The notes beneath the pieces are model-generated. The model was given only the letters and a program-made list of their open reading frames with translations. It had not been told where the DNA came from and did not search any database. A program made the position numbers and the translations under genes. From Gongronella butleri (lineage: Eukaryota > Mucoromycota > Mucoromycetes > Mucorales > Cunninghamellaceae), in the NCBI GenBank assembly GCA_025201375.1, contig JAIWZP010000019.1, positions 124,001 to 188,000 of the forward strand: a stretch of DNA of 64,000 nucleotides. The letters run 5' to 3'. Below, one piece after another: positions 35,456 through 46,851 of the stretch. How positions within the stretch are numbered: position 1 is the first letter of the stretch; every line of letters begins with the position of its first letter.

Positions 35456-36711
35456 ATGTTTATCTTTAAAAAGTTGAAGAAAGAGCAAAGCAAGGAGCCT
35501 GTTTGTGTTGTTAGCGCCGCATTGGCGAGTGATGCGTGCTGTGCGCCTGTGCAAGAGCCAGCGCAAGCGGATCTGATGGCACTTGAATTGCCGGTGGACA
35601 TCAGTTCGATCCATTTGCCGCAATTGATGGAATTGGACAAGGATGACAGTGGGTCTGCGAGCTCGTCGGCGTCGTCGTCGACGCCGCAGCAGCAGCGCGA
35701 GGGCTGGGTGCCGGCCATTAGCGACACGCGGCGCCACGGCACGCTACTTGTCGATACCATCAACATCACGGCTGCTTTGGTGTCCGGATCAGCTGATCAG
35801 TCGTAAGTCAAGGCAACGACGAGCCAATAGAGAAAGAGAGATTAGAGACAGAGAGAGAGAGAAAGAGAGAGGAAGGGGTGCCCCTGAAACGCTATTTGGG
35901 AAAATAGGGGCGGCAGGATGCATGGATTTGAGAAATGGTGAGAAATGATGAAAAACGACAAAAAACAGCTCATTTTTTTTTTTTCATCATTTTAAGGCTG
36001 ACGCGGTCGTTGTCGTCTGCTTACACACTGAATTCAAGCATGGATGCGAGCAACGAGATTGTTTCTGACGCGTCGGTGGAGACGATCACGCCCACGTCCG
36101 TGTCCACACCGTCGCCGCCATCCCCACTTGTTTCCAATGTGGCCACGGCTGCACCCATGATGGCCATTGACACGTCCGACGTGCCGGAGCGCGTACTGGT
36201 CCCGAATTTGCACTGGCACCGCCCACGATTCCCGCGGCGTCACGTTGCGTCGCGAGAAAATATGCTGGTCATTCCTCTTTCTTCGCCTCCAATCCATCAC
36301 GAAAAGGCCCATGCGCATTCACCACCGTCGCCGCCTGCGTCGCCTGAGCCGACGTTAGCAGCAGACGCGGCAAATGCAACGGTCAAACCGCCCACGGAAA
36401 GAAAAGTCATCAAGAAACCGAGCAAAATTGCACGTTTGCGCTCGCCGTCGCGTGAATTCCCACTGTCGCCGTCGCCAACGTCGCCTGTTGTCCCTGTTGT
36501 CCCTGTGGCCCCTGTCGCGCACCGCACAGCGACCGTCAGCGTCACTGGAACCAGCAGCAACAGCAAATCGCGCATTCCACGCCGCCATTCGACGTCCACG
36601 AGCCAACTTTCCGCCCCAACTTCGCCCGCACCCTCTACAAAGCAAGTCAAGCGACGAAAAAAGGGCACATCCATCCCGTACGCGCGTCAACCCAAGGTTG
36701 TGCACGCATGA
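35456..36711 (+). CDS. Disordered Ser/Pro/Thr-rich protein, function unknown
   Basis: Two exons, 35456-35802 and 35997-36711, phase 2, about 353 residues. The N-terminus MFIFKKLKKEQ is basic and hydrophobic; a middle segment GWVPAISDTRRHGTLLVDT is the most ordered-looking part. The rest is low-complexity: Ser/Pro/Thr/Val with SPSPTSPVVPVVP and many SP or TP sites that suit proline-directed kinases, and a strongly basic end (KQVKRRKKG). No signal peptide, membrane helix or catalytic motif. It could be a regulatory or scaffold protein, but I recognise no family. The intron is well supported: GTAAGT donor and a T-tract ending TTTTAAG. Confidence 0.68.
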
Positions 36712-36892
36712 ACACACACAAAAAAAAAATGTAGCCAATAAACCTCCATTGTTACCCATTCCTCTTTTTGTGACACGCCTCGGGCGGGGCGAGTCCATTG
36801 CCGAGCCGATTTGCGGGGGGGAGCGGCGATCGAATTTCATTTGGATGACAAAAAGATGACGGATCGAGCCTTTTTGTTGAGCGCCGTTTTTT

Positions 36893-36933
36893 TTTCTTTT
36901 TCTTTTTCTTTTTCTTTTTTGTTTCTACTCGCT
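36893..36933 (+). promoter_or_regulatory. TTTTTC repeat in lumazine synthase leader
   Basis: About five TTTTTC units sit 25-60 bases upstream of the lumazine synthase ATG at 36955. Pure pyrimidine tracts at this position are common in fungal leaders; a role in transcription start choice is inferred. Confidence 0.45.
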
Positions 36934-36954
36934 TTTATTACTTTTTTTGTGACT

Positions 36955-37641
36955 ATGGCTGAACAGACGTTTGAAAAGGGCGTGTCTGCCCCCCAGGCTG
37001 CATTGGACGGCTCCGGCCTGCGTATTGCCATTGTGCGCACGCGTTGGAACTATGCACTCGTTGAAAAGTTGTACGACTGCGTCTACTCGACGCTCACCAA
37101 AAAGTACGGCGTGCTTCCCGAGAACATCGTGTCTGTAAGCATTCTCTTTGCGTCGGTGGGGGGAGGGGAGGGCGCGGGCCCAGGACGCGAACGAAAAAAA
37201 AATACGCGAAAATGCTCAATTTTCAACGTTTTTGTGTGTTTTTAGGATACCGTGTCTGGCTCGTACGAGCTTCCTATGGCTGCCAAGCAATTGATTGACC
37301 TGTCCAAGGCGCAAGCGCCGGGCAGCGACCTTTTGGGCTCGCCGTCGTTGGCGAAAAAGGCGCTTGCGACGCAAAAGACGGGTGCGTTTGACGCGGTGAT
37401 TTGCATTGGCATTGTGATCAAGGGCGGCACGGCGCATTTCGAGTACATTTGTGACGCGGTGACGCACGGCATCATGCGCGTGCAGCTGGACACGGGCGTC
37501 CCCGTCATGTTTGGCGTGCTCACCTGCTACAATGACGAGCAAGCCATTGCGCGCTCCAGCACCGACGAGGGCTTCCACCATGCCGAGGAATGGGCCGCCG
37601 GCGCCGTCGAGCAGGCCCTGCGCAAGCACCGCGTCTTGTAG
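36955..37641 (+). CDS. RIB4: 6,7-dimethyl-8-ribityllumazine synthase
   Basis: Penultimate enzyme of riboflavin synthesis: condenses 5-amino-6-ribitylamino-uracil with 3,4-dihydroxy-2-butanone 4-phosphate. Two exons, 36955-37134 and 37246-37641, phase 0, about 191 residues. Family blocks are visible in order: [11 protein letters not shown] (substrate-binding Trp region), [11 protein letters not shown] (usual VPGSYELP), [16 protein letters not shown] with the catalytic His, [10 protein letters not shown], and AIARSS then [15 protein letters not shown]. The second position of the usual VPG is Ser here. Compared with many fungal enzymes there is an insertion around [19 protein letters not shown]. 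Pentameric or icosahedral assembly is expected from the family. Confidence 0.93.
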
Positions 37642-37805
37642 TTTTTTGTGTATTTAAAATAGAAAATGATTTGAAAAAGACATGTGAAGCCATCAAACAC
37701 GATCGTGTCGGGGGGGCATCTGCTCTGTCACGTGCTTTGGGGGCGAGGGGACGCGAGTGGAAACGTGTATGAAAGGATCTCTTTTATTTGTACAATTCAG
37801 CGCGT

Positions 37806-38357
37806 CTAACCAATGGAATGTTTGCGCACTGATTGGTAAAAGCTGGTTGCCGTGACTTTTGGAGCGGTGGTTGTGTGCTGATGCTGCAGCCGTTTGGCCT
37901 TGTTGAAGCTGTCGAGCTTTTGATAGTTGTCCCTGTGGAAAACAAACAAGATGAATGCCACCGCGCTCTCGTTTTTTTCTTTTTTTTTTTGTCTTTTTTT
38001 TCAATATTGGCCTTACATGATGGAATTTTGTGGTGGTGGATGCGGATGAAGATGATGCGTATGATGTGAGGAGCTTGCATGTGACACTGCTGCCGATTGG
38101 GACGAGCGATGCTGCTGGATCCACTCGTGTTCGATGGCGTCCAAGGGTGTTATGCGATTGGCCGGGTCCCATTGCAAGCATGCCTGGACGAAATCGAGGA
38201 ACGGCTCGTCGGTCGTCTGGAGCACCTGCTCGAGCGACTTGGCGCCCGGACGCCGCCGCTTGCCCTTGGAATTGATCACAGTGCGCGGCCGACCGTTGGA
38301 ATCTGATTTTTTTTTAAAAAAAAAAAAAAAAAAATCAATGTACGTTCGCCAGTTGGA

Positions 38358-38406
<49 letters not shown>

Positions 38407-41400
38407 AAAGAACAACTTTTTGCGCGAGCTCTGGTCGATGAGGTAGCGATCTGGGACGCCCATGACTTCCATGATGCAGGCCAATTGCTCTTGCTCGCTC
38501 TCGCCAGGGAAAATGGGGATGCCCGTGTGCAATTCGGCGAGAATGCACCCGAGACTCCACATGTCAATGGGCATGCCATACGAGATGCCCAGAATCACCT
38601 CGGGCGCACGGTAAAAGCGGCTTTGGATGTACGTGTAGACTAAAATATTCAAAAAAAAAAAAACGCGTAAGCACACGCAAATGGCCATTTTTTTTGGGTG
38701 GGGGATCGACTTACCGCGCTCAGACTCGAGACAGCTGCTGCCAAAGTCGATGACCTTGATGCTGCTGCGGCCAGGGGTCTTTAGCAAGATATTCTAATCA
38801 ACAAAACAGCGTGTCAGACGCGAATTCTCGCAGATTTTGCTTATTTCTTACCTCGGGCTTCAAGTCGCAATGGATCACCTTGTGTCGCTGCAGCAGGATC
38901 AGCGATTGCAGGATCTGCTTGGCAAATCTGAAGGGGAAAAATTCCATCAAACCTCGTTTTCTTTGGTTTTTTTTTCTTGCTTTCTTGTTTTTCTTACCTG
39001 CGGATAAGGCTGATGCTGAATCCTTGGAAGTTGTTCTTTTTGATAAACTCGTAGAGGTTGATGCTCATGCATTCGCAAGCAATGCACAGGTGGTTGCGAA
39101 AGTAAAAGTAATCTGTCATGCGGATCGCGTGATACTTGTCCTCGGGGTCCCAATCGACGAGATTTTTCAAGATTTTGACCTCTGTGAGAGCCTGGGCGTG
39201 GAAGCGTTTCTTGTTGCGGATGAGCTTGATGGCGACGGTGGCGCCTGTCTTGTGGTCGAGGCACTTTAGAACTTGGCCAAAGGAGCCCTGGCCGAGGGTG
39301 GCCAGCACCTCATAGCGATACATGAGATGATCCTGCATGACAATCTTATAATCGCCTTGGTCGTCGTCGTAGCCGTAATTGTGGTCTGGCTGGTCAGGGT
39401 GCGCGGCGGTCTTTTTCGCGTGCGGGCCAATAAAATACACGTGGCTGTAATCGAGGATCTCCTTGCGCTCAAAGTAGGTCAAATATGGTGCGTAATACTT
39501 TAGCGCTGTCTGCGGGCTCTTTGCCGATCGCACGGTGTGCGCCGGCGTGGGCGACGATGACGGTGGCGTCGACGACGATGGCATTGGCCGCGGTGGAAGC
39601 TGTTGATGTTGCTGTGGCGGCGGCAATGGCTGTTGTTGCTGGTGTTGATGTTGTTGCTGCTGCTGCGCATGATGCGGCACGGTCAAGGACGACAAGGACG
39701 GCGCAGCGGGAGCAGCAGTGGCAGCAGCAGCCGATGTGGATGCTGTGATGGACGATGGAGGCAATGGTGGCGGCAAATCCAAGGCCAAGGTTGGCGGATG
39801 ATGGGGAACAAGGTGGTACGAGTGCGACGGCGCAGCAGGCGGCTGGAATCCAGACGGCTGGATCTTGTCATGCATACTGACCGTCCGAAGACGTTCTAAT
39901 TGGCGTTTAAAAAAAAACGAAAAGAAAAAGAAGCAATTGAGTTTCTGTGCGACCATTTCTCTTTTTTTTTTGGTGCGTGTGGACAATTCTATCTTTTTTT
40001 TTTGTTGTACCCTTTTCCGATTGTGCGGGCTTTGCTTGCACATTTGTGGTGGTATGAAGTGTTGCTGCGCGTGCGAGGCTTGGTTTGCGTTGCTTGTTGG
40101 CATTGTTGGAGGGTGGGGACAGGCCACCAGGCTCAAAGTGTGAGGGCAGCTTTGGCATTGGCTCCAGGGGCGTCTTTACGAGGCGTCTTTGCAATTGGGC
40201 GAGCGGTGTATTGGAGCTACTGCTACGACTGCTGCTGCGGCCACCATTGCTGCTATTGTTGCTATTGCTGCTGCTGCGGTTGCTGGTGGGTGGCGGTGCC
40301 TGGTGCTGCTGCGGCTGCTGTGTGGGGTTGGGCGACGGCCGTGGCGACGTGTTTGCATTGGCCAATTTCGTGGGCGGCGTGTGTGGCGATAATTTGATGG
40401 ACGATCGCCGACGCTCGGATCGTCTTTTGTGTTTTTTCGACGATTCGTCCTCGCTGCTCGTGTATCCAAAGTATGGCGTGCTGATTGTGCTGTGGGCGTC
40501 CTCGGCAGCACCAGATGGCGTCAAGCCCGTACGTGCTTTAGGCACGGGGATCCGCGTCGGCGTCACCGATTTGTCTGATGCATTGGACCGCCGCTTTGCA
40601 CGCCCGCCAGGCAATGGCAGGCGGATGGGTTCCAGCTTGATTGGCGGCATTGGATTGCTCGGCATCGGCGGAGGCGTCGCAAGACTACCCGGGAGCGTCT
40701 AAAAATGAAAAAAATGAAAAAAAAGAGTGAAATGAGATGAATGAATTCGATTTTTTTTCTCGATTTTACCTTGCCGCGTCGGCGCGTGGTGGGTTTCTGG
40801 GTGGGCATTGTGGCGGGTGGTGGTGCCTGGTGCTTTTGCTTGGAATTGCGGCGCTGGAGCGGGGGATCCACCGATAAATTCTTGTAATAGGCGTCAATGG
40901 CATCCATGGTGAGCGCCGGTGTGGACAGATCGCTTTGTTTTGTCAGATTATCATTGGAGCCAAAGGTGCCGCGACTCGAGTAGTCCTTGGTGTCGAGCGA
41001 CGGTTCCATGGGGGCGAGTGCCGACGACGACGATGATGATGGCATGGACGATTTTGACGCGCGCCGCGTTTTTGTGGGCACGGTGTCCGACGGCAACGTG
41101 GACGGCATGGGCGGCACAGGCGGGATCATCCTCGTTTGCGTTGTTGCAGGTGGCATGGTCGTGGACGGAGGATAATAGGGATGATTGTATGGATGAGGCG
41201 GCGGCGGGTACGTGGGATCGTCCTTTTGGCGTGCAAACGAGGTGGATCGTGGGGGTGGGGGTGGCGAATGGATCGATCGGCGCCGAGACGATGACGATAC
41301 ACTCGAGGATGGCTTCAACGAGACAATGGTGGCGGTTGCCGGGGTGACATTGATCAAGGTTGGTTTGGAATGACGTCGTGGCTGCATTTGAGGATGCAAT

Positions 41401-42110
41401 TGATGCGAATGGTGCGATTGCGGGTGGATGTGATGGTGTTGCCGGGACGAGGACGACGTGGACGGAGTGGGCATTGGCGGCATGGGCGGTGGCATGGATG
41501 GCACGGACGCCATGGGTGGCATGGGTGGCAATGGAGGCGGCGGCTGCGGATAATCCATTTGATCCAAGAGCTTGGATGCACGCTGTTCCTCGAGTTTGTT
41601 CATCATGTTGTTGAGCACAGAAATGGTTTCGTCGTCGGGCGGTTGCAATTGAGATCGCCGTTTGTTGAGCGATGACGACCGTGGCAGCGTGTGCGACGAC
41701 AATTCCTCCTTGATCAGCTGCACGTCGACATTGGGCAGCTGCGGCGGCGGCGGCGAGTCGTGCATGGCCGACGGCGGCGGAGGCGACTTTAACACACGCG
41801 ATCGAGACCGCGACGGATGCTTCTTTTCGCTCGAGGACGTCGTATGGTGCTCGCGCAAAGACCGCGCTTTGCGAAGCGACGCCAACGCCGGATCGCCAGA
41901 CGCCGCGGGCTTGATAGCACTCGTCGTCGCGCGTTTGTGCTTGTATGAAGACGAAGAAGACGGCGACGCCGTGGGGAGCACGCCGTTATACGTGTCCAAC
42001 CACCCTTCCTCGAGCAGATCCACATACGACGCGGCGGTTGGCTCGCCAGGTGGCGGCTGGGTAGATGACGATGCCTTGCGGCGACCGGATAAGCGACGCT
42101 TGGGCAGCAT
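37806..42110 (-). CDS. DYRK-family protein kinase, Pom1-like
   Basis: Dual-specificity kinase, about 1,237 residues. Eight exons: 42110-40770, 40683-40011, 39895-38998, 38927-38852, 38793-38715, 38639-38406, 38302-38017, 37932-37806. The first 800 residues are disordered: proline-rich ([11 protein letters not shown]), serine runs, histidine and glutamine tracts, many SP sites. The kinase domain starts with [17 protein letters not shown], then [25 protein letters not shown], and the DYRK activation loop [14 protein letters not shown] whose YxY tyrosine is self-phosphorylated in this family. The conserved KTAA..DYK region just before is the DYRK-homology box. The exon 2 acceptor is the TAG at 40684; the upstream TAG shifts frame. 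The last exon ends [13 protein letters not shown]. In fission yeast Pom1 sets cell polarity and size; orthology here is inferred. Confidence 0.88.
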
Positions 42111-42827
42111 AGAGGCGAACGAACGGGCTGGGGGTTAAAAAAGGAGAGAAACGAGGCACAAAATGGCAGAAAATGGGGGTATCTGTATCTCTATCGAACG
42201 AAAAAAACAACTATGCACAAAGCACAAACGAAAAAAAAAAGACAAGAGAAAGAAATAAAAAAAAGGAGGCACCTGGGCCTTAATTATGATATTCAATTTT
42301 GGGCCCGCCCCCTGATGTAATGAAAAAAAGCCTATTTGGCATCATTCGGTCTCACTCTCTGTCTTTTTTTTTTTTTTTTTTTTTTCCCTCGCACGGCCAT
42401 GCCTTTGCTGGACTCATCCCCGGGCGGGTCTTGTGTGTCCATGACGTGTTTGATAGCGTGTTTTGCGTGGGCTTTTGTCATCCCACGCTATGTCCTCGGC
42501 TCCCCTGGATCGCGGTCAGGCTGCCCCATCACAACCTGCTTGTGATGGTATCCAAATTGGGCATTGCGCCGCTTGATTCGCCGACTTTTTGTCTCCCCCA
42601 GATCACCCCGCTTTCGCTTGTATGCCGCGATGGCGAAGTAAGAGCATGAGCGCCCTCTTGAGGCACAGCAGCCGTGTGCCATGGCAAAGCAAAATGCGCC
42701 ACTATCATTCCATTCTATACCAGCACTGAGCCACAAAAAAGGGCAATTGTATAAAAAGATGCGGTGGATGAGGTTTTTTTTTTTTTTTTTTTTATTCAAA
42801 AACCCAGCCGAGAGAAAAAAAAAAAAA
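42111..42827. promoter_or_regulatory. Divergent spacer
   Basis: Separates the DYRK gene (-) from a small + strand gene. Contains T tracts at 42363-42386 and 42773-42793 and an A tract just before 42828. No supported ORF; presumably both promoters. Confidence 0.45.
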
Positions 42828-43367
42828 ATGACCTCCTTTTCTTCTTCGTCCTCGTTTCAGCCGTCTTCCTTCTTCATGGCCCAAGAGCAAGACGAACTTG
42901 CCGCTTTGTTGCAGACGACCCACCTGCAGCAGCCACCCAGTGGTCCCCAACAGGCGGCTTCAGCCGCGACACCTGTCTTTGGCGCGTCGTCGTCCGATCA
43001 CCTCACACAGTCGCTTGCTAATATCCAGCTGCACCAGCAACACAAGGCTTGGCCAGCGCCGCCCGTGCCGTCGTCGCGCCTGCCTTGGGACCAAGACGCC
43101 CAATTGCACTCTGAGCAGCCGGTGCCATGGGCCACCGGCACCAGCAACAGCAGTAGCACCGCACAAGACACGGACGGCTGGGGTCATGCTCCCAGCTACA
43201 CGTCCATTTTGCCATACACCGAGTTTGGCTTCACCTCCACCATGATACCATCCACCATTGCCTCCTCGATACCCGCAGCACAGCAAAACTCGGTCACCCT
43301 GAACCCGAATCAACCATTCAGCCGCTATGCCAATCAGAAACCTGCTCGCTTCGCGCTTGCCGAGTAA
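42828..43367 (+). CDS. Small disordered Ser/Gln/Pro-rich protein
   Basis: Single exon, 179 residues, with an A-rich leader directly before ATG. The sequence is low in hydrophobic clusters: a serine run at the start (MTSFSSSSSFQPSSFF), then Gln/Pro stretches, WDQDAQLHSEQPVPWATG, and a C-terminal aromatic-containing end PFSRYANQKPARFALAE. No domain, signal peptide or membrane helix. An alternative start at the internal Met (FFMAQEQDELAALLQ) would give 163 residues and an amphipathic N-terminal helix. I recognise no family; coding status rests on a clean frame with codon use like neighbouring genes. Confidence 0.55.
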   Translation: MTSFSSSSSFQPSSFFMAQEQDELAALLQTTHLQQPPSGPQQAASAATPVFGASSSDHLTQSLANIQLHQQHKAWPAPPVPSSRLPWDQDAQLHSEQPVPWATGTSNSSSTAQDTDGWGHAPSYTSILPYTEFGFTSTMIPSTIASSIPAAQQNSVTLNPNQPFSRYANQKPARFALAE

Positions 43368-43749
43368 AAAAAAAAAACATCTCCTATCCGGATTTTCCAT
43401 ACCGATTATCGTTCGTTTACTGTACCATGCCATTCTCTTTGCACTGCCTACGCTGATTAAAATAAAGCATAGCTAAGCTACTTTTAGCATTTGAAATACA
43501 TTGCAAAAGATTTCTTTTCATTGATAACTCTCTTTTTTTCGGACGCACAACGCGTAAGCATTGATTGTCCGCGGCTTTTGTAGCCTGGGAACCCTGGACC
43601 TGAATCCACCGCGAAGCGCGCCTTCGCAATACAACATTTTTTGACTTTCAGTCAAGCACTACGAGCCGCCAATGCCCTGATCAAGAACGAATTACACGTA
43701 AATGGCCTTTTTCTGATGTGTCTGACGCACATGAGACATTGAAGGGGCC

Positions 43750-44110
43750 GCTTTGAAGTGCGTGGACCGGTAACATTTTACTATAATGTTGAATTTCAGT
43801 GTACCTTTGCACTGCACAATGGTGTCCAAGTCGCGCCTTATAAATTTGTGAGATTGATGCTTGATGAGGGTCGTATGGAACTCATTCATCTTATCGGGCA
43901 AGCAAACAATCAGAAAATGACATCCGAGTGCGTCTCTTTCAATTATTGGTGCCATTTTCATTGCAATCCACAAAATATTTTGAGAGACCATGCTGGATTT
44001 GTGGAAATGTTATATATTCTAGCTACAGTAGGTACAGTATGATAACAATTTTCGGATTCATCTGCACAACGACTCATCCAGTTGACTCCTGCGCTGGTTT
44101 GAACGTCTTA
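43750..44110 (+). repeat. Diverged repeat pair, first copy
   Basis: Matches 45170-45530 in the same orientation: ATCGGGCAAGCAAACAATC versus ATCGGGCAAACAAACATTC, GAAAATGACATCCGAG versus GGAAATGACGCCCGAG, and TTCATCTGCACAACGACTCA versus GTCATCTGCACGACGACTCA. Non-coding and AT-rich. Confidence 0.65.
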
Positions 44111-45169
44111 CGGTAATTAAATAGAGACGCATCGACAGATACTGTATGATGATATGTAATAAACTGTGATTGATCATCGCTGAACAGAAAAGAACACACC
44201 ACTCGTCTTTACAGTAGTAGAAAATGATAAAAAATACAGTATCATCATAGCGTGTTCTTGGGATTTTGATTGCCTGTTGTGACTCCAGAAATTTTTTTAC
44301 AGCCTACCACCTGCCCGCAGATGAACGTTGTGTCAAGACTTGAACTACAGTACAGTACTGTACAATACAGTATCGCCTCTGCGCTCCAGGATGGGTCCGC
44401 CCGATTTTTTTTGGACTCGAAAATGCCAAAAACGCCTGATTTGTCCTATTTTGCATTCATCTCGCCATCTGCATGGTCAAGCCCGGTCAAAAACAGCCGC
44501 ATCGTGTTCAGCGCAAAATTTGCAACAAAAAAGCTTAAACCTCTAAAGCGCTACGATCACTTTTGAGAAATTCAGGGGTCACTCAGGGGTCACACTTTTC
44601 AATCTCAGAAAATGCCAAATTTGGAAAATTTCGAACTCCGAGTGATCAATGCATCTCAAAGAGGCAATTCCGACAATTTGTTGCTATTGGCAGACAAAAT
44701 GGCACGTCGCCGCAACTTGAGAAAAATACCCAAATAGTGACGCATGAACGGCGATCGACTGAGAAAATTGCCTACATCGAGCAAGATTTTTTTGCAAAAA
44801 TTTAAGGTTTGACACTTCCAAATTAAGGTGCGTAAATTGCATGGAATTTTTTTTTGTGCGTATTTTTTTTATTTTTTTACAGTATTTTGCACATTTTTGT
44901 GCGCTGACCAGTGACCACGCGCTGATGATGCATGAGTGGGCTGCAGGCTGGTGAAATGACCGATGCAAAAAGTCAAAACCCAAGCTACAGTAGCGCGCTG
45001 CAAGTCACCCTATTAGGTACTTTGCCTCCCTGTTTGTTAGTAATAAAACTACTACTGCAATAAAATCGGTGATCGATTAGACCGGTGTCTAGCAAATCGC
45101 GATCAAAAATTTTGATGAAAAAGTGAATTTTCTCTGCAAGTTTTAGCAATCCATCGATGAAAAAACTGC

Positions 45170-45530
45170 TCTCATTACAGTATTCGGCAGAGATGAAAGA
45201 GGTGCCTTCGACACGTTACAGTACTGTAAAAGCGCCCTGTGCTGTCCAATCCGTTGCCCAGAACAACATCGAATAATTTGAAAATTTTTGTAATGTTTGA
45301 ATGAACGGCTTTCACAGGCCGTACAAAAGTACAATGGCCACGCATCGGGCAAACAAACATTCCGGAAATGACGCCCGAGCCTGTTTGATTCGAACAATGC
45401 AAATTTCATGGCGATCAAGCAAAGAAGAATTTGACCAAGCCATTGTGCAAATTGTGAGAATGTCGATGTTTTGGAGTCATCTGCACGACGACTCAACGGA
45501 CCTCTGGTGTTCAACGCCATGTTGAAAAAA
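45170..45530 (+). repeat. Diverged repeat pair, second copy
   Basis: Second member of the pair described at 43750-44110, about 1.4 kb downstream in the same orientation. Confidence 0.65.
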
Positions 45531-45751
45531 GACGCAAAGAAATGGCCAAATGAAAACATTTTGGAGGCGATCCAACCATGATGGTTTGTACGTAGTGTTT
45601 AAGATCAATAAAGGTATTTGATAGGTACATATGGTGGCAATCGAATCATGATTTTGCCTCGCAAGGATGCTTTTTTTTTACGTATGTACCGTACATACAT
45701 ACAGTAGCACGCTCCAGCCTACTGTAATTTTGAGCAATGTTGGATTGTTCG

Positions 45752-46217
45752 TAGGGTTGTTAATTCGAGCGAGCGAGACGAGATTCACCTTGTCTCGTCT
45801 CGTCTCGACAAAATGTTGGGTCATCTCGATCTCGATCGAGATTCTCCTGGTCGAGATCGAGCGAGATTCGAGCGAGATTCGAGAATGTCACATGACAACT
45901 CGAGCATTTTTCTTCAAAACTTTGTCTGGTGGGGTGAAAAAATCCACCAAAAAAAGTCGACACAAAGACAAGAGTTGAACCTTTCACATCCTGAGTGCCA
46001 AGACAAAGCTTTTTCCCATTGCACCACAGCACTAATCTAAAATACATGATGAAACATTACACCTAACCTAATTTTTTTTGTTCGAGATTCGAGCGAGACG
46101 AGCGAGATTTTACTTTCTTGTCGATCGAGACGAGCGAGATTCAGGTCGTCTCGATCGTCTCGATCTCGTCTCGAACCCTCGAGATTTTCGAGCGAGATTC
46201 TCGATTTAACATCCCTA
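45752..46217. mobile_element. Non-autonomous hAT-type element (MITE)
   Basis: 466 bp flanked by a perfect 8-bp duplication ATTGTTCG (45744-45751 and 46218-46225), the target length of hAT transposons. Ends are imperfect inverted repeats: left TAGGGTTGTTAATTCGAG, right (reverse complement) TAGGGATGTTAAATCGAG. Both subterminal regions are packed with GAGACGAG, TCGAGCGAG and their complements, the kind of array hAT transposases use. There is no transposase frame, so it would need a partner in trans. The inner 170 bases are unrelated to the ends. Confidence 0.88.
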
Positions 46218-46851
46218 ATTGTTCGCAAAATCAATTGATTATTGCTTTACAGTATTTTATTCTGAGAAAAGAGGGTAGAGGGGTCAAAACTACCAAGCGA
46301 AAAAGCTTTTGTGGTGTAGCAAAAGGTCCTTGGTGGTAAAATGTCATATTTCTTCAATTCTAGAAAAAAAAGAACAAGGCAGCAGGCCAAAATGCATCTG
46401 GTGAAGGATCCACTGCTTTGAGAGGTCGACTCCCTGACAAAAAGTCAAATGTGCTCGGCGAGACACGCTCAGGCTCTCTGAGAGTGTTGCCATTCAATGC
46501 ATTTGCCCCCGTTTCTGTGATTCTTTTTTTAATCGTCGCCAATTCGATCAATTTATGATACGTCGAACCGCGTGCGTCGATCTTTGCATGTATTCTATGC
46601 GGACACGAATCGTGTACTACTGTATTTATCATGCAACAGCTACAGTATACTGTATGCATCGTGTTGTTCGGCACCAAACAAATCAAGATTGAAATACTTG
46701 ACCATTTTATGTTCTGAAATTTGGAGCAATAATGGGCAAGTGCCTGAAAAAGCGGCCGCCCCAAACGTTGGCGCTGCACAAATTTATGCGTAAATGGGAC
46801 GGAGCTTTTGGCCCACTGTCCACTTTTTTTTCTCTTTTTTCACGTCAACCA

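Larger units (their letters stand above)
43990..46650. other. TACAGTA/TACTGTA-dense region
   Basis: I count roughly twenty copies of TACAGTA or its complement TACTGTA here, for example at 44024, 44033, about 44140, 44210, a cluster at 44345-44372, 45218-45230, about 45700 and 46640-46655. I noticed only one elsewhere in the window (about 54830). No gene is present before 46852. Confidence 0.7.

Noticed and set aside
38360..38403. Long T tract as a poly(A) tail of a retro-copied gene
   Set aside because: It lies inside a DYRK intron with proper splice sites and no target duplication.
40684..40697. Earlier TAG acceptor for DYRK exon 2
   Set aside because: It shifts the frame; the TAG ending at 40684 keeps the downstream reading frame.
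45752..46217. GAGACGAG arrays as a simple microsatellite
   Set aside because: The inverted ends and the perfect 8-bp flanking duplication show a transposon-like unit, so a plain microsatellite is insufficient.
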